From the NCBI GenBank assembly GCA_030620095.1, contig JAUTXW010000588.1, positions 2,105,001 through 2,169,000 of the forward strand: DNA of 64,000 bases. The letters run 5' to 3'. The DNA is from Kuschelorhynchus macadamiae. Its lineage: Eukaryota; Arthropoda; Insecta; Coleoptera; Curculionidae. Shown here in pieces: positions 39,195-51,877 of this stretch (position 1 is the stretch's first letter; each line of letters opens with the position of its first letter). The translations under genes were made by a program, and so were the position numbers. Below the pieces are notes generated by a model. That model made no database searches. It was not told the DNA's origin and saw only the letters and a program-made list of their open reading frames with translations.

Positions 39195-39370
39195 CCATTA
39201 AAAAAGGGAAAGGGAATAAAAAAAAACAAAAAACTACTATATTTATTTTTCGGGCCACTCAAGCGGTATTAAATGTTGATATCCAATATAATATACCAGG
39301 TGATATTTAGATTTAATTGAATTGAAATAGGACAGACTTAATTTTTTAATATCTTATTTTTTATTCATGC
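39195..39370 (-). repeat. left inverted arm of PLE3 remnant
   Basis: Complementary to 39,912-40,075 over about 160 bp, including TATAATATACCAGGTGATAT against its inverse. It is interpreted as the 3' end of an inverted PLE copy facing the plus-strand copy. Confidence 0.65.
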
Positions 39371-39911
39371 TAGTTTTGTTTTTTACTTTGAAGTTCTTAA
39401 CTTTCATAAAAAAATATAAACGATATAAAAAAGGATCAACTAAAAAATAATACCCTGATAAGTTAATTAATAAAATTTTCTATATACCAATAATTTACCA
39501 AAACACAGAATAAACAAAACAAACAAAAAACATGGTTTAAAATACTATATATTAAAAATCTTTCGGAGGAGAATAAAAAAGAACTAAGGAGTGATAAAAT
39601 TACGATAGCATTTAAACGCAAAAATTCAATAAAGCAACTTTTTTCACAAACAAAAACTACAACACCAAAATAATTAGAAATTAACATTATTTATAAAATT
39701 CCATGCATGGACTGTAATGGCATATATATAAGCCAAACCAGCAGATACTTAAAGACAGCTTTCTCCGAAAATTTTCAACAACCTTTTACCTTTGAAAAAA
39801 CTATTATTGTTAACAGGCATATTAATTATAAAAAGAAGGTTATTAAGTGAAATGATTCAAATTAAAAAATATAAAACTAATATAAATAGATATAAATACA
39901 TAGATAAAAAT

Positions 39912-40075
39912 ACAAGATATTGAAAAATTAAGTATATCCTATTTCAATCTAATTCAATCTAAATAACACCTGGTATATTATATTGGCTATTAACATTTAA
40001 TACTTCTTGAGTAGCCAGTAAAATAAATATAGTAGTTTTTCTTGTTTTTCCTTATTCCCTTTTATAAGAATCGAA
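39912..40075 (+). repeat. right inverted arm of PLE3 remnant
   Basis: Partner of 39,195-39,370. Confidence 0.65.
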
Positions 40076-40323
40076 TTTTAGCAGATATTTGGCTTTTAAT
40101 ACCACATCAACATTAAAAACATATGTGTTGGTCTGAAATAATACCAGTCTTGTCTTATAATGTTCTGGGATGGATCTCACAAGTTTGGTAAATAATGCAC
40201 ATAATAATTTTTATTAAAAAAAGAAAATTTTGTTTTAATTGCTGGGTTGTTATTGTTATATTTTGTATAGTTTTCCTAATTGTTGTACTTGTTAATCCTG
40301 TATACGTACTTTTTTTTAGTCTC

Positions 40324-40355
40324 CTGAAGATGGTCTAATGTGGACCGAAACGTAG
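40324..40355 (+). ncRNA. hammerhead-like motif, variant core
   Basis: CTGAAGA instead of CTGATGA, then a 4-bp perfect stem GGTC/GACC with a 6-nt loop, then GAAACGTAG. The core change makes catalysis unlikely. Confidence 0.4.
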
Positions 40356-40869
40356 AGAATTAAACTAATTTAGATCTTTGAAGTTTATGACTCTGTTGCT
40401 GACCTAGCCCAACCAACCCTACCAGTCATTATACTCTATCACTAAAAATAGCAGTAACTCATGTTTGCCATGTTTTTGCTTTTGCTTCCACAATCTATAG
40501 TCTACTAAGTGAATTGTAAGAAAACATTTTTTACTGAGCAACTTTTTAATCAAATACTAACTTACGAACGCCATAAGAAAGAGTATGTACTACCGAGAGA
40601 GAGATAAAGGTAAAGGTATCAAGCGTGGTATATTTAGAATCGCTAAAAAGAACCCCATTTATTGAAATAATATACAGGGTGTCCCATTTAAAGAAATATA
40701 GGTTATGTATTTTTTTCTACTTTTTAACAATTTTTAGAAATTTTTGATATTTGAGAACATAATAAAAGAAAAATCCTTTAACTTTTGTATTTAAGGTTTT
40801 TTTTGTACATCTTATAATTAAAGCTGTAACTAGGTGTCAAACCATAGATGGGAGCCCTGTACATATACA

Positions 40870-43800
40870 TACAAAATCAGCACAAAACATTTTTAAAAAT
40901 TATTATAATAATTAGTAAAATTAGTATCCTTAAAGTTTCTATTCAAAAATGATGTTTGTGGGGCAATCTGTCGCTACCACTATGGTCTACAGTCATGCAT
41001 AACTGCTTACTTCTGACACTTTCTTCAAAAACCAAATTGTAAAATCGGACATTTAGGAAACAAAAACCTGAGCGTAAATAGAACAAGCAAAACTCGCAAT
41101 GTGACACGCTAATATTTCTTGTTGTTTTTTTGTAAATCTGTAAATTTGATTTAAAAAATATGTTGGCGCGTTTTTATGTCGCTCTTGCTAAACTGTGTCA
41201 ATTACACGTAGCGATTTTTGCAGGTGTAGCGACTATATATAAACATCATAATAGCTTTTTACGCTTAAGGCATATTCAGAAAAATTTCAGTTATAATCTA
41301 GACTAGACATTCTTACTCAAAACGTAATAGGTAAAATATCTTTATGATAGTCATTACATCTGCTTACAGACATCATTAGATTGCAGCCCATTATTCCGTT
41401 TTATTATATTCTCTAAACCATAAACATTTTGCTTTGTTATCGGAGTAGGTCGGACCTCTTTACTTTAAACTCGTAAATATTTGCCCGCTGAGCAGCAAGC
41501 AATTTATCATATTCTTTTTCGTGTTTTTAAACACAAACTGAACTGTGCCTAGAACGAACAGAGTATCTAATCGCTCTTGGCATCCGGTAATTTCGGGCCA
41601 GTTAACTATGAAAGATGTTTTGCTTAATATAAAAAGAAAAGAATGGAAATCGCAAATTTGTTTAAAAAATTAATGGTGATTGGTGGATGGGTAGTTTAAA
41701 GATTTTGGATTTATTTTAATTACTTATAAGAGATAGATTTCCATTAAAAGACTAATTTAAATAAAAAAATTAATATTGGAAAATTTATGATAAAAGAAAA
41801 AAAGTGAAGTGAGCCGTCCAAAAGCAAGCTGTCACGTACAAGTACCCTCAGCTCAATATGCCAGAGAATATATAAGGATTTTCGACAAACGCGACTAGTG
41901 AATATACCAAATGGAGATCTCCTAGGTGACACAGGAATTGTTTTTATACGGGGTAGACTAATGAGATATGTACAGAATAAAAAAAGATCTATTACCTAAA
42001 AGGTTAGTTGAGATTAAACATACATTTTTTTAACTGTCCATAAAAAAATTCAAAAAGATATCACCAGTTTGTTGCGCTCGTTCGGCGTAGATGCCGCTAC
42101 CGAGAAGATGATAACAAAAAACCGGTATCAAGCAGCGTTCGGCTCCAAGATCTGGTAGGTACCAGAATCAGTACCAGAAATCAGAACCCAAAAGGTTTAG
42201 CCTGTTCTAAGAAAGCAGAGTTCCAAAATTCCTAAGAAAACAAAAAAATTTTCCAGTATTTCATACCGGTAGCGAAAACCCTACGAAAAAAATATTTTCT
42301 AGAATTTTTAAACAACTTTACCTGTTGGAAGTTAATTTATGAAAATAATCTTCCTTTAAATTTATTTTAATTAATTATTATAATGATTTTTTTTAATTTT
42401 TATTCAAAAACCAACTAATGTTTCCCTTCAACCCAGTAAAATCACAATTAAAATCAATCCCTATAGTTAATGAAGAATTAATTTTAATCTAATAAAAATT
42501 CTTTAGATAATCCAAGCGCCTTGTCTTGTTATCTTTTCATTTAATACATTTGTAAAATTAAATAATTTCAAGAAAACTTTTTACTGAACAAACCCTAAAT
42601 ACAATAAAAAATTAGTAAATTATAACTTATTGGCGGTTAGAGCCAAATAACATCACAAAAATTTATAAAATACAACCTCTCAAAAAAAAACAAAACTTCA
42701 ACCATTATAAGCTTAACTTATATCTAAATAACAAAAAAATACAAGAGTAACTGAACTAGCATTAAATCAAATACAATCATTAAATATACCATTTAATGTT
42801 TTAATTTAGATAGTTAAATTAAAATATCAATAGTACCAGCGATCATAACTCAGACAGTTGATAAATTAATAACAAAGTTATATTATTTCAACTGAATTTA
42901 AAAATTAGCATAAACTTTTCAAAAAACAAAGATACTTAGGTCCTTGATGAATGTCCAAAAGGCAAACGAAACATGGTAAAAATAAATTAATTCAATTTCA
43001 TATACAAATAAAGATATAGGATATCACAAAATATACTAAAATTTTAATGTAATTAACTCAAATCGTATGATTTCTTAAACAAATTACCTTCAAACGTTTT
43101 TAAAACCTTCTATTGCAAAATACCGTAAATCCGAAAAGTGCTTTCATTAATATAAGTCGTGTTAAAACGGTGAAAGATTGGAATTGAACTGAATAATACA
43201 ATAACTGAATTTAAATCGAGCATCTACGATCTGCTTACCATAGATTTAATTTACTATTCATTTTTATTAGTTTTTTTTAACACAATTCTATATTTTATAA
43301 CGCAAAAACAGAAACTTACTTATAAAAATTGGTTTTAATCTCTTTAAAAAATTAACATTTTAAGCGTAAAAATGGATTTCAGAAAATTATAAAAACGATG
43401 ACGTTGGGTAAAATGCATCATTTAAAAATAAAGAAGAGTTAAATTAATAATTTAAAATAGAACCATACAAAAAACAACAAATTTAGAAACAATTACTACT
43501 TACCTCTCAGAAGGTTTAAAAACTATTTAAGAAAAACTAAACAGGCCTTAGCGAATACAGAAACCAGCATGGCGCTGTGATCAAAACTTCCTCAGTAATT
43601 ATATCCCTTTTCAAAAGAACTTCTTACAGAATTCGCAAAATACATTACAAATAAGGTCAAAGGAATTATACCTACATTGGAAGAAAATCCCAGAACTGAT
43701 TCCCTGATTCCCACAATAAACTTTCACTACCCCAAGTCAGAGCTGAGGGTCTGAATATGGAAAAAGCGGACCAAACGTGCCGTTGCCAACATGGTTTCTG

Positions 43801-45220
43801 CGGGTTCACCCCCAAAAGTTCTGATGATCCTTGAAACCAGCTCTTTCAGTCACCCGCAACATTTCAAATCAAATCAGACAAAACAGCTCAAGGATAAGGA
43901 TATAACCTAACAACGAATAATTTTAATCACCCGAGCCGTTCATTTATTGGGAAAATTCAATCGGAAAAGCCAACAGTGAGAATTACTATAAAATAACGAA
44001 ACGCCCGTAGATGCCCAGGCAACTGACCGAACATTACAAATGATAGGCAATCCACTCCCAGAAAAGCTTATATGTCACAAACTACAATAATAAGGCGCTC
44101 TGATGCAGAATATAATCACCTATATCCGCAAAAACATTACAAAATCCCCATTCAAATAACAGATATTTGTAATAGGTAAGTTATAAATTTTGAAAATTTG
44201 CCAACAAAATAATGTAAATAAACATATTTTGCAATTAAATGAAGAAACTTAAATTCGCAGTCAATAATTATAATATAATTGAACTCAAGATATAATGATT
44301 TTCAAAACAATCCAATAATTTAGAGATAACATTAAAAATAATTCAAGGAAATCAATCTGGATATATAAATAAAAAATAAATAAAATCGTAAGAGAATGGA
44401 CATATAAAAATTTACACGTGTGTGTTAAATTTTTGCTTTTCTTGACGCAGTTACTTGCGGACATTTTAATATTTTTGAGAATTCTTAAAATGTGAGTGCT
44501 TTAAAACTTTCCCCAATAATAAAGCTATAAATAAACACGTCAGGTGGTGCAAGCGCACTAACGGTTGGAAATATAATTATGGCTTGCCCATCTTCATTAC
44601 AAAAAAAGACTCTTTGCTTAGTCCTAAAACCCCTATATAACAGGTTATTTTAAAACCATCAAACACACAGCAGGTATCTAAAACTTTCTCTTGCCAAATC
44701 TTAAAGATTTGTAGGAAGTAGGAAAATAAAATTAAGGATATTTAACACTTTGTACATATTTTAATTACAAAGCACCTACAATTTCAATAAATAACTTATG
44801 AGGATGTAATTTTAATACGGGTTTTTGTAATAGTATGAAATAAAAATTAAAGGTCTAAGCTGAGTCTTTTTGAGACTACTTTGCTATTTTGATTATTGAG
44901 AAAACGTGGGTAAGGATTTGGTTAATGGGGTTATAAATTTAAGTGGAGTTTTAAATAGATTATATTTTCTCTCTCTGCTTTTGAGTGCAATCATTTCAAA
45001 AGGAAAACAAATGTAATTAAATTGAATTTTTGGGAATGAGCTCTTCAGAAAGGTAGAAGTCATATGAGGAGATTTTTCGATAAAAGTTTACAAAGAAATG
45101 CAAAATGCTTATATAAACTCGAAATGTGTTTTTTAATATTTGTATTTCAATACATGATTAGCGAATACTCAACAGGTGTATCAAATAAATAATAAATTAT
45201 ATTAGCATTAGCTTGTTCAG
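40870..45220. other. long AT-rich stretch, no gene seen
   Basis: No frame above 62 codons and no domain. Possible PLE trace at 42,944-42,972 (TTGATGA ... CGAAAC). Less AT-rich islands at 41,440-41,620, 42,060-42,260 and 43,540-44,100 are unrecognised. Confidence 0.6.
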
Positions 45221-45226
45221 CTACAA

Positions 45227-45279
45227 TTTCCACTTAATTTATTTCACCAAAATTTCCACTTAATTTATTTCACCAAAAA
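45227..45279. repeat. 26-bp direct duplication
   Basis: ATTTCCACTTAATTTATTTC plus CACCAA occurs twice in immediate tandem. Confidence 0.85.
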
Positions 45280-45295
45280 ATACAATGCAAGACAG

Positions 45296-45375
45296 TTGTT
45301 TCGCTAACACTGTGGCTTCATCAGATTTTTAATCTTAAAAAAGATTTAACATCTGATGAAACCATAGTGTGTTCA
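45296..45375. repeat. foldback with two facing hammerhead-like words
   Basis: TCATCAG at 45,318-45,324 (minus CTGATGA, with GAAAC at about 45,302-45,298) faces CTGATGA at about 45,353-45,359 across a 28-bp spacer. The flanks (CACTGTGG / CCATAGTG) also pair. It looks like a minimal head-to-head pair of PLE 3' ends. Confidence 0.6.
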
Positions 45376-45989
45376 TTTACTTAGTTAAAATGGATTTCCA
45401 TAAAGTAACGTCTAGTTCTGTTCAACACCTATTAACCTACGTACATATTGGAAATGCACTTTAGATATCTAGGTAGTAAAATTGTGATTGATTGTAAAAA
45501 TGAAAACGATTAAACCATTTTATTCTGCAAGAGATCAAAGCATGTAAAGTTGTATACTGAATATCTGTTGAAAAGTTCGACGTAAAGTTAAAATTTCCGA
45601 GCTACCCCTCCTGTTAACGAATTAAGATTGCATATTGCCCAACAATCTTTGGAATAAAAAAATTACTCGACGTTTTATCTTCATCAGGGCAAACTATCCA
45701 GTTACGCTTTATCTCCGAAAGTTGACAAATTGCATAAGACTTATAAGAAAGTAAGTGAAGATTAGGAATACCTGCTTTTGTAGTCCGAAGTCTCTGCTAT
45801 AAATTGCTTTTTGGTTCATCGTTGTACTTTATACCTTTATGTCTATTTTAGGCTAACGTAAATTAAAATTTAAAAAAAACTAACCAAAAAATAAAAAAAC
45901 AAAACGTAACATTATTGTTTTTGTGGGTACACCTGCACATGTTTAATTTTTCGCTGTTTGTTCTTCGGCATTTCTTCTTAAATTACTTT

Positions 45990-46200
45990 TTCTAGGTTTT
46001 CATGTTGATGATGTATTGACGTTTCCCATATATACCCTAACAGTGTCCTATTGGAATCATATCTGGTGACTTTGCTGGCTATATCATTCGCATAACTTGA
46101 TTATCTTCAAGAAAACCTTGAAGATAATCAAGTTGTCACAACATGTGCTCCATGTGGTACACTTTCATGGGCAAAAAGAGGAACAACTGGTTGTTAAAAT
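45990..46200 (-). pseudogene. Tc1-like transposase fragment
   Basis: On the minus strand near 46,100-46,020 the reading runs LEDNQVMRMI, a stop, PAKSPDMIPI then GHCW-like, which aligns with the Tc1 DD34E motif SPDxNPIE...W. The catalytic Glu codon is changed to Gly and stops interrupt it. Only the last third of the gene is recognisable. A perfect 18-bp palindrome (46,094-46,134) lies within it. Confidence 0.6.
46094..46134. repeat. perfect 18-bp palindrome in Tc1 remnant
   Basis: AACTTGATTATCTTCAAG, a 5-nt loop (AAAAC), then its exact complement. The left arm is coding in the Tc1 remnant, so the right arm seems to be an inverted duplication. Confidence 0.9.
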
Positions 46201-46209
46201 TCCTTTCCG

Positions 46210-47370
46210 CATCATAAGAACCATATAATAACATACAATTTTCTCTATATCTCTCACTCCATATCTCTACCCATCAATCTGAACCCCAAAGTCATACCTC
46301 AACTTGTAGATAAATCCAGCAAAATCCCATTTTCGTTGTATGCTAAATAATGAGAGTAAACGTTTTCCTTATTTATCCGCAGGTGTAAAATAACCATAAT
46401 GCAAAACGTCATAGTAAACGCACTACTTTTTCAGACCCTATATATATTAACATAATACTTACAAGAGTTGATCTGCAATGTAAAAATAAATACATTTTAA
46501 TATCTTGATTTGCCAACCACAAAAACTGCTTTTAAATTGCACTACATTTTGCATAGAACGTTTCAAAATGCATACAGCATATTGCAATATAATTGGACTG
46601 ATTTAGTGTCGAATGCAATCAACTGTGAATAAAAAGCATGCCTCTAAGAATTTATTTCAAATTGTAAAATATTATAAACTATCCTTTAATCAAAGAGCTG
46701 TTACAACTAAGATAAAGAAAACAATTTCCTATTTATTAAGCAGAGTTCATCAGAGTTCAGTTGAAAGGAATCAATCCGATTTAAGTTTGATTGTCTGGCT
46801 CAATTTATTTCAGAAGAATTTATAGCCGAATCCAAGAAAATTAAACTACGATTTCAGTGAAAATCCAAAAGAGGAGAGAGATCATCCTCCATTTATCTAT
46901 TATTATTTGCAACGGACGAATTTATTGTAAGACATATTTTATCTACTATCCCAAATAAACAAATCATAATTCACATGAATATGAATAAGTGCTTACAAAT
47001 TGGCCAAAAAAGTCCATTTTATGCTGTTACATCGTTTCTAAATGTAAGTATTTCAAAAAGTGTCCAATTGACTTTTTTATGTATCCAAAATTTAAAATAT
47101 AACATTTTTGTACATGGAACATATAACTGGAATAAATTCTAAAATTTGGAAACTATTTTTAATTTTTGTAAAAACTATTTTATCGATTGTTCTGATTTAC
47201 TCTACTCGGGATCTTTATATGCTTATAATTATTCAGTAATAACTTTATCCAAATCCTATAAACTCTAATTTATTGCAATTTTTTTTTTAGTTTTACATTT
47301 TTATATTATTTATTTATTTAGTCTATCAATAGTTTTTGGTACTGAATTTTGAAATATTTCATCAGGCCGC
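46210..47370. other. no gene seen
   Basis: A 70-codon frame at 46,613-46,825 has no recognisable feature. Otherwise AT-rich. Confidence 0.5.
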
Positions 47371-47379
47371 AGTTTTGTT

Positions 47380-48210
47380 CCACCGTAACGGATTTACTTA
47401 AAAATTTACCAGCTTACCAGTTCATCCCTATATCGCACTCTATTTTTGGGAAAATTTCGAAGTCTATCCGATAAGTAGTTTCTTAAAAATGATTTTTTTT
47501 TATTTTGTGGCGTCGCCATTTCGTTCCGTCACAATGGATTTTTATAGAAATTTCATCCCCCTATGTCCCTTGATTTTTCACCAAAATTCAATGAGATCAG
47601 TAGTAACATGTTTTTCGGACTTCAGGAACGATAAAACGCGAAGATCTGCAAAAATCTCGGAGGGTGATTTTTGCACGAATACAATACTTCCCCTTCCGAG
47701 GGTTTTTCCGATCTTAACGTTTCAGGGTCCATAGATGTCGAAAAACATGTTTTTCTCAATTCCGTCGGTCTATTTGCCTGTTGGTAGCTGCATAGCTAAA
47801 AAAACTACTTACTCGATTGACTTCAAATTGGTCAAAAATTAAAGGTCATATGGGAACGACCTGGTAACATTTTGGTAAAAATACAATATGGCGACACAAA
47901 ATGGTGGCCTAGTGAAACGTTGAAAAAGTTATTACTAAAAAGCTACTAATCCAATTTACCTCAAATTTTGCATAAAAAATAACTATTACTTAGGAATCAA
48001 CTGGTAACCCAATATGGCTGCTTAATAAAATATTTAAAAATTCATTCTGAAAAGCTACTTAATAGAGTAATTTCAAATATATGCAATAATTAAAAGTGCT
48101 ACAGAGAAGAACTGTTAAAATTGTGGAACAAATTAAAGATGGCAAAACAAAATGGTGGCCAAATAAAATGTTTGCAATCGTGAAAAAAATCAATTCCGTC
48201 GGTCTGTCTG
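47380..48210. repeat. second copy of the 19.7-kb repeat family
   Basis: Shares TGGTGGCCTAGTGAAA-type words, AAAAGCTACTAATCCAATTT and ACCTCAAATTTTGCAT with 19,725-20,840, in the same orientation and order. The upstream part (47,380-47,740) is less AT-rich and includes a TTCCGTCGGTCT word repeated near 48,190. Confidence 0.65.
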
Positions 48211-48244
48211 TCATGATGAGGCATACCTACATGAACGATTGCTT

Positions 48245-48480
48245 CTTTTCAAGCAATAAATTTAAAAATGTAATTGGTGTTTCTCAACTTTTGTTTTGTC
48301 TTTGTTACATGTTTAAAGTTTTTAGTACATTGATTCGGTACCATGTATCTATGTATCTTTTCTACCTGTTTATTGACGAGTAGCAATGATGATGACTAGT
48401 TAGTCGAAAACTCTCTGCTATGATTTTGGAGTTTGGATATTGTACACGTTATACATACAGACCTTTTTGTTTCGTTAATT
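48245..48480 (+). repeat. solo copy of the 49.3-kb foldback repeat
   Basis: Matches 49,530-49,735 directly: TTTTGTCTTTGTTACATG, TGTTTA(T/C)TGACGGGTAGCA-like words and GACTAGTTAGTCGAAA. Function unknown; its terminal part resembles the PLE 3'-end words. Confidence 0.65.
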
Positions 48481-49283
48481 AATATAATTTTTATACATCG
48501 CCAATATTTAAGGAAAACCGTTTCCTATAGTAACTAACGAAAAAAAACAAAACTATAAACTTAGAAATTGTATTTGCAGATCAACACAATGACTATTAAA
48601 AGGAAGTTTCTGGAAAGTATGAAAATAATTTAATATTCTTTGATATAAGGCAATAATAAGGTTACCGAGAAAAACAACTTAAAACGTTGATCAAAATTGC
48701 CTAATTCAATTTTTGTTTTAGTTTAATAATAAACTTTCGTAAGATATTAGATACTGAAGAAGAAGATTGCCAAGGGCAACAATTAGGATTGATGTTAAAT
48801 TTCATTGTCCCAATTCCCCAGGAGACGCCTCAGATTAAAAGCCTACTCTTTATTAGGAAGGGAAAATTATCAAGATATTTACCTACACCGTTTTTCTCCT
48901 TAATTCTATAAACAATGCCTGGCCTCAAGCATATCAAAGATTTTCCATAACGACCCTCATAGGTCAAATGTATTTACCTACTTTCGTTTCTTTTATTTCT
49001 AATTTTAACTGAAACCAGCTTGTGATTTCTAAAATCTGTATTTTGTAAATCCTAAAGTATAAAATACCTATTCCAATAACTTCCTCTATAATATGGTGAT
49101 ATTCACTCAAATTTTTACTCTCAATTCAAATGATATTGCGTTTTCTTACAAATGATATTTTTTAAAATTAAGACCTCCTAAAAGTGTCGTGGATTTAAGC
49201 CCAAGACAACAAATATGGTCTGTCTGTAAAACGTGTATTTTATCCAAATGCAAAATTATAGAAGAGCGCGACTAATTGGTTAG

Positions 49284-49739
49284 CAATGCTACTCGTCAGT
49301 GATCAGGCAAAAAGATACATGGTTTTAAAATCAGTGTACTTAACAAAATCTTTTTACATGCACCAAAGACAAAAACAAACGTTGACCAATACTTAATTAC
49401 ATTTTAAAATATTTTTATTACTTAAAAAGCAGCCACATTTTATGTAGGCACGTAGTTTTATCATTCATACGCAAAATATGTCTGCTTTTTTAAGCAATAG
49501 AAATGTTTTAAAATATATTTTAACGTTCGTCAGCGTTTGTTTTGTCTTTGTTACATGTAAAAAGATTTTTGAAGTGTTTTGATTCTAAAACCATATAACT
49601 TTCTGCCTGTTTACTGACGGGTAGCACTGATGACTACTAGTTAGTCGAAAGCACTCTGCTATAATTTTGGATTTGGATAATATAGACGTTATACAGACAT
49701 ACCTTTTTGTTTCATTACTTTTGCACCTGTACACAGACC
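49284..49739. mobile_element. foldback pair resembling PLE 3' ends
   Basis: Arms 49,284-49,437 and 49,488-49,636 are inverted copies of each other (such as CAGTGATCAGGCAAAAAG against its diverged inverse). The right arm continues with CTGATGACTACTAGTTAGTC then GAAAGC, a hairpin (GACTA/TAGTC) next to GAAA. An (AT)n tract starts about 50 bp further on. The architecture parallels PLE1, but no coding sequence remains. Confidence 0.6.
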
Positions 49740-49786
49740 TTTAAGTTTTCAATCCAAATTTGTATCCAATCGAATTCTTTTTGAAC

Positions 49787-49789
<3 letters not shown>

Positions 49790-49839
<50 letters not shown>
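49790..49839. repeat. (AT)n microsatellite
   Basis: 50 bp of AT alternation just right of the foldback pair. Confidence 0.95.
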
Positions 49840-49842
<3 letters not shown>

Positions 49843-50089
49843 TTGTTTTAGGAATTAGGAAGTTTTTATCGATCGCAAAATTAAAAAAAAAACACTTGGA
49901 ACAATAACTGGAATAAATTGTTTAAAAAAACATACGGGACATCAACTTCCGATTTATACGGAAATGTCAACGTTGGACACTAAACCAAAAAAGTCGAATT
50001 GTGGGTTGAAGCTTAGAGAGTTAGCGCACTTGTCCTCAATAGTGCCAGGCAGTATTAAGGGTGTTATTTAAATATCGCCTTACTTTACT

Positions 50090-50428
50090 TTGTATCACAA
50101 TTTCAATTTGAAGTTAATGCGGTTCCGTTTTAATGACGGGTTTGAAAAAATTCGTAATTTGTTACCTAACTTGTGGTTTGCTTTGCATAAACATGGGTAT
50201 ATAGTATTTTTTTTCGCTTTGAGAGGAAATCCGGGAAATAACCATTTCCTAGCAATATTTGGAATGTTTAGTTGCATTGTCTCCCATATTTCCGGATTAC
50301 CCAACACATTGTGGGCAGGAGCCTCTTTTAAAAGAAAATCGTCGTTTTCGAAAATAAATCGGAGATGTCGATTATTCTCCAAATATATTTTTTGCCAGAG
50401 AGCTCGTGACAAAAAACTGCAACAGTAA
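50090..50428. other. unrecognised open segment, both strands
   Basis: A 112-codon plus-strand frame and a 105-codon minus-strand frame cover the same DNA, which is less AT-rich than its surroundings. Codon usage in neither is decisive. The minus-strand reading has a segment APAHNVLGNPEIW and no domain I know. It could be a decayed mobile element gene. Confidence 0.3.
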
Positions 50429-50763
50429 CTGTAAATTAGCTACGTATGCGTGATTTTTACCTCAAAATTAAGTATAATTCTTAAATATAACTTGCAAATT
50501 TCAAGAGTCAGTTGTTACTAGTCGTTTGACAAGAAAACGTGACTAACTGATAATGTGATTTCGAGTAGGAGAGATAGAAACTTTTATCAGAAAATTAAGA
50601 GAACTCAAAAAGGATATTGAAAATTACTCCAAAAAACATTTATTTTTAAAAAAATTTCAAATTAAAAATATGATACGATGGAGATAGAATAAGTTACTAT
50701 ATTTTTAAACAACCTTTTCCTTTAAACTTTCTTTCGCCTGAACAGCATAAGCAAGCTATTTGG

Positions 50764-51030
50764 TTGATGAAAAATTATCATTGTATATACTGGAATTCTG
50801 GACATACCCCACTTCATCAATTTTCAAATATAATCAAAGAACTGACCGAGGATACTGAATTTGTTTACGTTAAAGGGAAGAAAAAAGCTGAGTGTATAAA
50901 AAAATATTCAAAAAAGCCAATTATTAAGTTGGATGAACAACCAATTTTAATGGCATATAAACCAACATGTTTTTATCACTCTCATCAATCATTATGTATG
51001 TGTGCATTTCAAACGTTTATACTTATTTGA
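50764..51030 (+). pseudogene. fragment of a multi-copy arthropod protein, family uncertain
   Basis: An 88-codon frame with a balanced composition: SGHTPLHQFSNIIKEL, FVYVKGKKKAECI and a C-terminal CFYHSHQSLCMCAF. I have a general memory of proteins with a VYVKG...K core and a His/Cys-rich end that recur in insect mobile elements, but cannot name the family. No proper upstream exon is visible, so it is likely a 5'-truncated remnant or a terminal exon. Confidence 0.4.
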
Positions 51031-51140
51031 TAATTTTTTTAAGAATGAATAAAAATAATATTAGCTATATGTACTTTGTTTTATTTAAACTTATTAAAAC
51101 ATAACATTAAAATTATCTTCTTGTTTTCTGTTTTTCTTTT

Positions 51141-51780
51141 CTAAAAAGCTTTTACACACTTGCGCTTTTTTTTACAAAATTCAGCATGTTCTAAATATTT
51201 GTGACTTTTCGTTAAATCCTGCACATTCATGTTATCATCATCACCAGCAAAACCTAAATAGCTTGGGCAAGCTTCTGACATAACAAACTCTTCAAGCACT
51301 TCGATCACTAGTTTTTCCATCACAATTACACAATTTCCTAGGGTAAACCTTCTTGAGAAATTGACAAGTAAAAATGTCTTTCAGCTTCTGCCGCTGATAA
51401 TTCTTTCAAAATTGTTGAATTTTCGATAAATTTTTTTAAACTTATGACCTCACTATAAGAACCTAACTTTATCAACTCACTAACAAATTCTATCAAATCA
51501 ATATTTTTAGATAGTCAACACACAACGATACTGCCTTTGAATAACCTTCTGAAAGTTCGGAATAAAATGAAGACAAAGATGGTCTACTCTCATTTGATGC
51601 TCATTAGCTTCATATAGTAATTTGCTAAATTCACTATGCAATTTTTGAATTGTTTATGTTAATTCGTTATTCTCAGTATTAAATGCCATATTAACAATAA
51701 GCTTAAGTGGTGATTCTTTATATTTAACGTTTCCGCTAGGCTACTATTTTAACATAGGGGATAACCTTCTGCAGCGAGGA
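51141..51780 (-). pseudogene. unrecognised minus-strand remnant
   Basis: Converges on the 50,764-51,030 fragment. The last 60 codons (51,323-51,141) are open, acidic then Lys-rich at the end (ECKKKRKC-like). Upstream, to about 51,690, frames with ENNELTQTIQKLHSEFSKLL-type sequence suggest a helical N-terminus. Stops and shifts intervene. Convergence of two such frames might mark one mobile element with two genes; this is inference. Confidence 0.35.
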
Positions 51781-51877
51781 GTCGATTAAATAATTTCCAA
51801 TATTAGGGAGGAGGAGGAGGCGTAGATGCCTAATGAGGAGGAGGAGGAGGGATTCTCTCCTTAAATAACTACTGTTG

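Larger units (their letters stand above)
39420..40440 (+). pseudogene. PLE3 remnant: RT tail, GIY-YIG start and 3' UTR
   Basis: Plus-strand fragments read as the end of a PLE protein: a Lys-rich linker near 39,580-39,650, then IPCMDCNGIYI and SRYLKT at 39,700-39,760, which is the start of the GIY-YIG domain with its CxxC. The rest is decayed. The 3' UTR carries CTGAAGATGGTC, a short loop, GGACCGAAACGTAG at 40,324-40,355. It lies inside element E. Confidence 0.68.
37026..40864 (+). mobile_element. element E: mariner-like transposon with nested PLE
   Basis: Inverted segments at about 37,960-38,100 and 40,500-40,620 share words such as GTATTTGGTTAAAA and AGTAAAAAAT. Outer TACAGG boxes lie near 37,026 and 40,864, and GGGACACC-type boxes near 37,082 and 40,680. 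The transposase lies at 38,195-39,070. A PLE remnant (39,195-40,440) fills the space between it and the right end. Outer limits are less certain because the two ends differ in length. Confidence 0.62.
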
